NCBI GenBank assembly: GCA_039000515.1
Contig: JBCFYV010002294.1
Location: forward strand, 1-64,000
Length of the DNA stretch: 64,000 nucleotides
Direction of reading: 5' to 3'
From: Timema cristinae
Taxonomy: Eukaryota > Arthropoda > Insecta > Phasmatodea > Timematidae
Shown: one piece after another, positions 57,592 to 64,000 of the stretch
Layout of the letters: the number at the start of each line of letters is the position of its first letter
Position numbering within the stretch: position 1 is the first letter of the stretch
The notes under the pieces: generated by a model
The model's database searches: none
The model's input: the letters and a program-made list of their open reading frames with translations, nothing else
What the model was told of the DNA's origin: nothing
Position numbers and translations under genes: made by a program

Positions 57592-58584
57592 CTAGTCTTC
57601 TTGGCATAGAATTAATAAGTTTTGCAACATATCGTGGAATGTCAGAGAGCTCTTCCTAAGCAGCTTCAACTTCATCCCACAGTTGATTAAATTCCTGATA
57701 TTCAAATTACGTTCACGAAGAATCCTAGTCATTTCTGCCCATACATTCTCGATTGGGTTCATATCACAGCCACATGGAGGCCATGGAATAACATCAATGT
57801 CCCCTCCCCATGATCTGCAAACCACCGCTTCACTAACCGGGAAGTATGGACAGGTGAGCGAGCGATCGTGTTGATAAACAATTGGTCCTACGGGATATCT
57901 TTCCCGTACAGACGGCAACATCACGTTATCCAAGATACTCACGTATTGCTCCTTATTTAAATGTCCATCTATTTTACACATTACACCCCCACCATCGTGT
58001 GAAATCCACCCCCAACTAGAGACAGAGAAGCGACCACTATAGCGGCGTTGATGCACATAGGGTGGTTGAAAACGAGTATTTTTAGGGCGATAAACTAGCA
58101 CATGACCATCATTTGATGAACCCCATACCTTCTAATCAGTAAAAATAGCTCTCCTCCAAAATTCTAATGGCCGTTCTAAGTTTTCTTGGGCGAAATTCAT
58201 TCGAGCCAACTTCTGTCGTTCGGTTAATAGCTGTTTTGAAGCAGCAGTAAATGACTGGAGCCCTCCTTCTCTTAAGCGCTCCAAAATTGTGTCTTTTGAC
58301 AAATTCACCCCAACCCGCGCAGCAATCTGTCTGCTCGTTAAATATGGGCTTGCCTGAGCTACAGAAACTAGCGCGGCGTCTTGTTCTCGAATAGTTTTAC
58401 GTTTCGCACCACCACCATGACGACACTTGAGGCTGTTTTCATTTTCCCATCTGGATTTCCACAACTAAACTGTTTTTCACGAACACGGTATTGTACGCGA
58501 AATTTCACTGTCCGTGTATCCTGCCTCCACTAAACCCAGAATCCTTATTTTATCAGCTTCACTTATACGTCCATATCGTTCCAT
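57592..58584 (-). pseudogene. Tc1/mariner-type transposase, nearly full length but dead
   Basis: It starts MERYGRISEADKIRILGLVE. The paired-like DNA-binding region continues through TGA (in PCS-stop-KTV), then WKSRWENENSLKCRHGG and SRQIAARVGVNLSKDTILER. The catalytic part has IFTD followed by TAG where Glu would normally sit, then QHDRSLTCPYF (second acid), then WPPCGCDMNPIENVWAEMTR. The spacing from the Asp of HDRS to the Glu of NPIEN is 38 residues, unlike the 34 of classic Tc1. It ends at 57592 with no gross loss. The shared TGA with 16802-17400 shows both derive from an already inactive gene. Transposon ends were not resolved. Confidence 0.9.
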
Positions 58585-58916
58585 GGTTGAATTAACTGTG
58601 AACAATAAGTTTGAACCACAGTTCAAACACTCCAAGGGTAGATGTTTTGTTTTGCTCTCCCACTTAGAAACAACAACGGTTGGTCAAATGGGCCGTCTTT
58701 TCGAGGTTTCCATCATGTGAAAGTTTTCACTCCTATGAACCACTTCTGGGCGTGTAAAGAACAAATAATTTACCCAGTCGTATTGAAGTTATAAAATACA
58801 TATAATCAACATTAGAAAAGCAAAATTATAGCCTACTGGACTTTAAGTATTAACTATCGGTATAGACAAACACTAGGTCCAGATTTTCGGCATATTCAGT
58901 TTGGTTTTTTAGTCAT

Positions 58917-59110
58917 GGTAAGTTCGGGGTTTGAATCCCAGATAGATGGACTGAGAATGTTTTGCCCACATTTTTTTTAAACCCTACCACCACAAAAATT
59001 TGGGTACATAAACTTTCAAACTATATCTTCCTCAACGCTACTCAATTAGAGTAATTAACATATATGCGTGTATACAAAACGGGTGTTGAGACGCGATAGT
59101 GAAATAATAA
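58917..59110 (+). mobile_element. Degenerate SINE
   Basis: A B-box-like GGGGTTTGAATCCCAG is followed by a body with AAATTTGGGTACATAAAC and a tail with TACAAAACGGGTGTTGAGAC plus GCG. Confidence 0.65.
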
Positions 59111-59296
59111 ATAAATGTTTGCCTAAGATCGAAAGTCTGATACACCACATGCGACAGTAGTTCATGAAATGTTACAGCAAAAATTAATATTTTATGCCCA
59201 AATCAAGTTCAAACATGATTACCTAAACCGCTCCCTTTAATCATAGCCAAGAACGATACTAATTAGTAAGGATCTTACAGTAAGGTTATAGTCGCA

Positions 59297-59577
59297 AAAT
59301 GGTCCAGGACTAAGGTGTCGGACTTATATGCTGGGAGTCAGGGTTCAATCCTCGGTCCCGGCAAAGATTTATCTGATTACCAAACCCTTCCTTCACCTCT
59401 GACAAGACATCTTGTGAATGTGTGGAATGCCAGGCCTCCACCGTGGTTCGGATTCCACGTTAAACTGTAGGTCCTTCATTTCATCTCACAATCATCCTAC
59501 CATTACACATTAGCGTAAGTGCGTATAATCCGAACGGGTAGTAAGACGCGGTGCTAATAATAATAATAATAATAATA
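59297..59577 (+). mobile_element. SINE type A, full length, with (TAA)n tail
   Basis: A box AATGGTCCAGGACTAAGGTG, B box AGGGTTCAATCCTCGG, body AATGTGTGGAATGCCAGGCC, tail CCGAACGGGTAGTAAGACGC, then GGTGC and nine or so TAA units. The first copy of the structure is unoccupied at the matching place (around 16470-16490). Confidence 0.9.
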
Positions 59578-60554
59578 GCAGTCGTCAATTCATTTAACGT
59601 GGTGAAAATATTTTTATTTAGAGATGTTATCCACAATATTCACTTTAAACCCTTTTTATTAATATGTCAATATTCAAACTACGCTGCCAAATTTTTTAAT
59701 TTATAGAATAAAATAACAGGCTATGTTTAAGTCTTATAAAAACGTAATTTTCAAGGACAGTATAAGAAACAAACAAAACCCGACAATGAGAGAATGGTGT
59801 CAGATACTAACCAGAATATAGGTAAGGTATATTGATAAACAATTATTCTCAATATAGTGAAGTATTTCATGTGCATGCTTTTTAACAGAAGATTCGAACC
59901 TTATCTTCCACGCCATGATAAACTGGAATACATAAGACTGACATCTTTTTTCCATTTTCCCACAGGTGCACATTACACCAAGGTATTTTATTAGTCCTTC
60001 TCACCTTATTACTCGTACAATAATGAATAAAGAGGAGGAAGGAGGAATGTTAGAAGAAATATAGCTAATTTACATGGAAATAGCATGAGAAATCACTTAA
60101 GAAATTCCAACTAATTAAACCCAATCAAGATTCAAGCCTTGACTTCCTTGTCACAGGCAAAAAAAATCAGACTTAATTAAACTTAACATCCAAGCTACTT
60201 TACACGTTGTCTTCCTCACACTTCTTCGTGTTATAAGATCCTCCCATATCGCCACTCCTTATTTCGATCCTCCTTGAAAATGCTCTTGTCTGATATCTCC
60301 TTGACTTTGGAAGCCTAGTCTGTAACATCCAATTGAATAACTACAATCTAAACTATCAACAGCGCATGGCTAGATAGGACAGTGCACATAATGTGTTTGG
60401 TGAAGGCAGGGCGTATTAAACCACGGAGCAAGTTTGTTCCCTGTACTAGTTTCACGGCAGCAATCAATAAGCAATGACTCAAAGGTCAAACAAAACAAAC
60501 AAAAAATATCATTTAATAAAAAGACTGTATACGTATAGCTGGATTCAGCCTCTT
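59578..60554 (-). repeat. Reversed counterpart of 16000-16470
   Basis: Contains AATGAGAGAATGGTGTCAGA and TACTAACCAGAATATAGG, matching the reverse of 16200-16260. It is longer than its counterpart by additional non-coding DNA (about 59960-60360). The ORF 60370-60768 is a shadow of repeats. Confidence 0.65.
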
Positions 60555-60770
60555 CTGTGGTCACATGTTCTAAGACGTTACTCTCGCAATAGACAAGACT
60601 AACAATGACGGGGAGATACGGGTTCACTGAGAGTTTTTTTTCTAAATGATTTTCAACTTTCCTCCACACAAATGTGGGCACACTCCCTATAATTTCAGCC
60701 TTCCTCAGCATTAAAAAATTAGGGTAAATAGTATACGGTGTTAAATCCAAATGGGTGCGGTGCAACACTA
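60555..60770 (+). mobile_element. SINE type D, paralogue of 15755-16000
   Basis: The head has GTTACTCTCGCAATAGACAA, the body CTCCACACAAATGTGGGCAC and the tail TAAATCCAAATGGGTGCG. It is followed by an (AT)n run (60777-60818), as at 15740. Read on the + strand here because the whole structure is reversed. Confidence 0.7.
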
Positions 60771-60772
60771 AA

Positions 60773-60819
<47 letters not shown>

Positions 60820-61370
60820 GTGTGTTATTTGGTTCTAGATCAACATAATGCAGCGTTATCTAAACTTACATATTAATATATTGCTTCCTTGAAAAAAAGA
60901 ATAAGCACAATTAAAGTTTTCTATGCTATAGTAATGAGCCAATAACTATTTTTAAATGCTTAAGCGTAATTTTTTTTAAAATATATGGTTTTAAAATAAC
61001 CAATTTAACGTGAAAAACCCTACCTAGAAATTAATGTATACCTACATCATTAAATCTTTACATCTTTACTAACACGGGTGGGATATGTGTGGCGATAATC
61101 ATTTACTAGTAAATTGTTTTCATCTCCTTGGTATCAAACCTGTTCTTGAGATTATGAACACACTTTTTCCCACTACATTGTAATATATGGGATTGGGAAA
61201 ATGGATATATATTGAGGGTTAAGGTATTCTAATACAGACCAGCCAATTAGAGTCAACCTTTGGGCTAAATAGATACACTCTTCTGTTTTATAAGATAACT
61301 AATATATAAACGCAAACAACCGATTAGGGGGTTAAAGGATAATATTCCATGTTTTAAACATAATGCAATT

Positions 61371-61468
61371 CTAGTCTAGTTTGTCGATGATGGGGACGTT
61401 ACGGTTAGAATCTCAGCCGAGCCTATTGAGGGTGTTTATTTCTAAATTGTTTCGAACATTTCCTCCAT

Positions 61469-61560
<92 letters not shown>

Positions 61561-61858
61561 GCACCGCGACTTACTACCCATTCGGGTTATACGCACTTAC
61601 GCTAATGTGTAATGGTAGAGTGATTGTGAGATGAAATGAAGGACCTACAGTTTAACGTGGAATCCGAACCACGGTGGAGGCCTAGCATTCCCCACATTCA
61701 CAAGATGTCTTGTCAGAGGTGAAGGAAGGGTTTGGTAATCAGATAAATCATCCTCCATGTAAATATGGATACATCCACATTCAATTCGACCTCCTTTACA
61801 ATAACTCACTCGCGTATTACTATGCATATGGCCCAGACGGGTTGTAAGACGTGAGTAA
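61371..61858 (+). mobile_element. SINE type C interrupted by another SINE
   Basis: The 5' part (61371-61471) has GTCTAGTTTGTCGATGATGG and TAGAATCTCAGCCGAGCC. The 3' part (61751-61858) has AAATATGGATACATCCAC and GACGGGTTGTAAGACGTG. Between them sits a type A SINE. The uninterrupted paralogue is 14988-15195. Confidence 0.85.
61472..61750 (-). mobile_element. SINE type A nested in SINE type C, with target duplication
   Basis: The insert starts with a long (TTA)n run (61472-61560), continues through GCACCGCGACTTACTACCCA and the type A body, and ends at AGATAAATCA without the tRNA head (5' truncation). It is flanked by TCCTCCATGTA at 61461-61471 and 61751-61761. The empty site is preserved at 15083-15093 (reversed). 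The ORFs at 61381-61605 and 61645-61827 are shadows. Confidence 0.95.
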
Positions 61859-61884
61859 CACGGTTTTAGGAGTTTCAGAACATA

Positions 61885-62264
61885 GAGGAGGGGGGAAGGG
61901 GGGGGAGGGGAAGAGGGTGAAGAGGGGTATTCTTATGGGCCCGCTTATAGCTGCATAGGATTTTCAGGACATTGGGAGGGTGGGGGAGAGGGTGTAGGAG
62001 ATGTGAGGGGGGATGATTCGTCGGAGGAGACGGTGGTTGCGGGGGGATGGGTAGTATGATTGGTTCAGGAAGTTCCCTCACCCCATGGTTGTCTCGCGTG
62101 TTCCCCCCTTTCCCTCCCGCGACATGTCGTTCCCTCTCTCTCGCTCCTGCCTCTGGAAGGCTGTTCATGTTTCAGGACGGAAATGCCCCCCTCACCCCTT
62201 TCCCTCCGGGGGGTGTACCCTCCTTGGGCAGGAGTTCTCCCTCTCTCTCTCGCTCCTACGGCTA
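61885..62264. other. G-rich then C-rich tract next to the minisatellite
   Basis: 61885-61927 is almost pure purine with G runs of 6, 8, 4 and 3, followed to about 62055 by more G-rich sequence. From 62085 to 62260 the + strand turns pyrimidine-rich (CCCCCC, CTCTCTCTC). The opposed skews could form G-quadruplex or triplex structures. The overlapping ORFs here are low-complexity shadows. Confidence 0.7.
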
Positions 62265-64000
62265 TACCACTCTTATACAGGCATCATGTTTCAGGGCAGC
62301 TATCGGAAAATGGTGTGTCTGTTTTTCCATCCTCTCACCAAGCAAATGAGGCTACACTTCCAGGAATAATGTTTTTACTCATGGTACATTCACGAATAAA
62401 ACTTTTTTCGGAAAATGGTGTGTTTGTTTTTCCATCCTCTCCGAGGCTACACTTCCAGGAATAATGTTTTTACTCATGGTACATTCACGAATAAAACTTT
62501 TTTTGGAAAATGGTGAGTTCCATCCTCTCCGAGGCTACACTTCCAGGAATAATGTTTTTACTCACGGTACATTCACGAATAAACCTTTTTTTCAAGACAT
62601 ATCGGAAGATGATGTGTTTGTTTTCTCATCCTCCCACCATGCAAATGAGGTTACACTTCCAGGAATAATGTTTTTTACATACTCTCATCATGGTACATTC
62701 ACGAATAAAACTTTGTTTCAAAACATATCGGAAAATGGTGTGTTTGTTTTCTCATCCTCCCACCAAGCAAATGAGGCTACACTTCCAGGAATAATGTTTT
62801 TTACATACTCTCATCATGGTACATTCACGAATAAACCTTTTTTCGGAAGATGATGTGTTTGTTTTTCCATCCTCTCACCAAGCAAATGAGGCTACACTTC
62901 CAGGAAGAATGTTTTTTACATACTCTCATCATGGTACATTCACGAATAAACCTTTTTTTTTCAAAACATATCGGAAGATGATGTGTTTGTTTTTCCATCC
63001 TTCCACCAAGCAAATGAGGCTACACTTCCAGGAATAATGTTTTTTCATACTCTCATCATGGTACATTCACGAATAAACCTTTTTTTCAAAACATATCGGA
63101 AAATGGTGTGTTTGTTTTCTCATCCTCCCACCAAGCAAATGAGGCTACACTTCCAGGAATAATGTTTTTTACATACTCTCATCATGGTACATTCACGAAT
63201 AAACCTTTTTTCGGAAGATGATGTGTTTGTTTTTCCATCCTCCCACCATGCAAATGAGGTTACACTTCCAGGAATAATGTTTTTTCATACTCTCATCACG
63301 GTACATTCACGAATAAACCTTTTTTTCAAAACATATCGGAAGATGATGTGTTTGTTTTCTCATCCTCCCACCATGCAAATGAGGTTACACTTCCAGGAAT
63401 AATGTTTTTTCATACTCTCATCATGGTACATTCACGAATAAACCTTTTTTTTTCAAGACATATCGGAAGATGATGTGTTTGTTTTCCCATCCTCCCACCA
63501 AGCAAATGAGGCTACACTTCCAGGAATAATGTTTTTACTCACGGTACATTCACGAATAAACCTTTTTTTCAAAACATATCGGAAGATGATGTGTTTGTTT
63601 TTCCATCCTCTCCGAGGCTACACTTCCAGGAAGAATGTTTTTCATACTCTCATCATGGTACATTCACGAATAAACCTTTTTTCGGAAGATGATGTGTTCC
63701 ATCCTCTCACCATGCAAATGAGGCTACACTTCCAGGAATAATGTTTTTACTCATGGTACATTCACGAATAAAACTTTTTTCGGAAAATGATGTGTTCCAT
63801 CCTCTCACCATGCAAATGAGGTTACACTTCCAGGAATAATGTTTTTACTCATGATACATTCACGAATAAACCTTTTTTCGGAAGATGATGTGTTTGTTTT
63901 TCCATCCTCTCCGAGGCTACACTTCCAGGAATAATGTTTTTACTCATGATACATTCACGAATAAACCTTTTTTCGGAAGATGATGTGTTCCATCCTCTCA
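62265..64000 (+). repeat. Modular minisatellite, units 86-132 bp, running off the window
   Basis: The anchor CACTTCCAGGAATAATG recurs about 15 times (near 62357, 62452, 62538, 62657, 62783, 62897, 63024, 63153, 63269, 63386, 63518, 63623, 63732, 63825, 63923). Each unit joins optional modules: a CATCCTCTCACCAAGCAAAT module (often replaced by short CATCCTCTCCGAGGC), a TTTTTACTCATGGTACATTC or longer CATACTCTCATCATGGTAC module, a CACGAATAAACC-T run, and an optional CAAAACATATCGG module before AAGATGATGTG. Stretches of 126-bp units keep a frame open (62464-62853), but this is a by-product of unit length. Array end not seen. Confidence 0.95.

Larger units (their letters stand above)
48716..61860 (-). 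mobile_element. Second, reversed copy of the spacer plus right arm
   Basis: Reading this segment in reverse reproduces 14990-22790 in order. The arm (48716-52550) matches 22790-19413 and 52550-54190 matches 19413-17420. The Tc1 pseudogene (57592-58584) matches 16802-17400 and 58585-61860 matches 16800-14990. The extra 54190-57590 is either later insertions or material deleted from the first copy. Beyond 61860 similarity ends, and no left arm is present. Identity is visibly lower than between the two arms of the first structure. Confidence 0.88.

Noticed and set aside
12459..59577. Functional tRNA genes
   Set aside because: All A/B-box pairs sit in SINE contexts with bodies and common tails, or lack proper cloverleaf stems.
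62464..62853. 129-codon ORF in the distal repeat
   Set aside because: Open only because several neighbouring units are 126 bp; sequence is the minisatellite.

Overview
The window looks like arthropod, most probably insect, nuclear DNA. It is AT-rich and gene-poor, with spliced coding exons, tRNA-derived SINEs, gypsy, LINE, piggyBac, hAT and Tc1-type transposons, and long minisatellites. No bacterial operons, rRNA or CRISPR arrays are visible. The assembly has one 100-N gap (40620-40719).

Host gene: I recognise only one, a fatty-acid-synthase-like gene on the + strand. Four consecutive exons are visible (6369-6521, 7149-7321, 22956-23156, 33966-34204) with matching splice sites and phases. 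Together they encode much of the N-terminal beta-ketoacyl synthase (KS) domain. Glu stands where the catalytic Cys is expected, and Asp replaces the first catalytic His. One exon has a one-base frameshift at a T run. The copy is therefore either a catalytically dead paralogue or a decaying one. Its start codon, first exon and downstream exons are not recognised in the window.

Layout: 1-6.3 kb holds no clear gene but has a 1.5-kb, 33-bp minisatellite. At 6.4-7.3 kb are two KS exons. At 8.6-9.7 kb is a GC-richer island with 70-bp direct repeats and an unidentified ORF. At 10.7-11.2 kb is a dead hAT transposase tail. From 11.3 to 22.8 kb a large inverted repeat (arms of 3.0 and 3.4 kb, spacer about 5.1 kb, dead Tc1-like transposase near the centre) fills the intron before KS exon 3. 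From 27.5 to 32.6 kb is a 5'-truncated gypsy element with one LTR, followed by a LINE remnant (32.9-33.7 kb) and KS exon 4. At 37.5-40.5 kb is a 3.1-kb piggyBac-type element with a broken transposase and subterminal palindromes. At 43.1-43.9 kb is an 822-bp hAT element with a perfect 8-bp target duplication. From 48.7 to 61.9 kb is an older, reversed copy of the spacer plus right arm of the 11-23 kb structure. From 61.9 kb to the end are a G-rich tract and a modular minisatellite that runs off the window.

How the parts relate: the two copies of the large structure serve as before/after references. SINE insertions present in one copy meet empty sites in the other, so insertion order can be read directly. 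Several SINE types with different heads share one 3' tail, suggesting a common LINE partner. All transposon genes seen are broken or truncated, so the region reads as an accumulation of dead elements around one long-intron gene.
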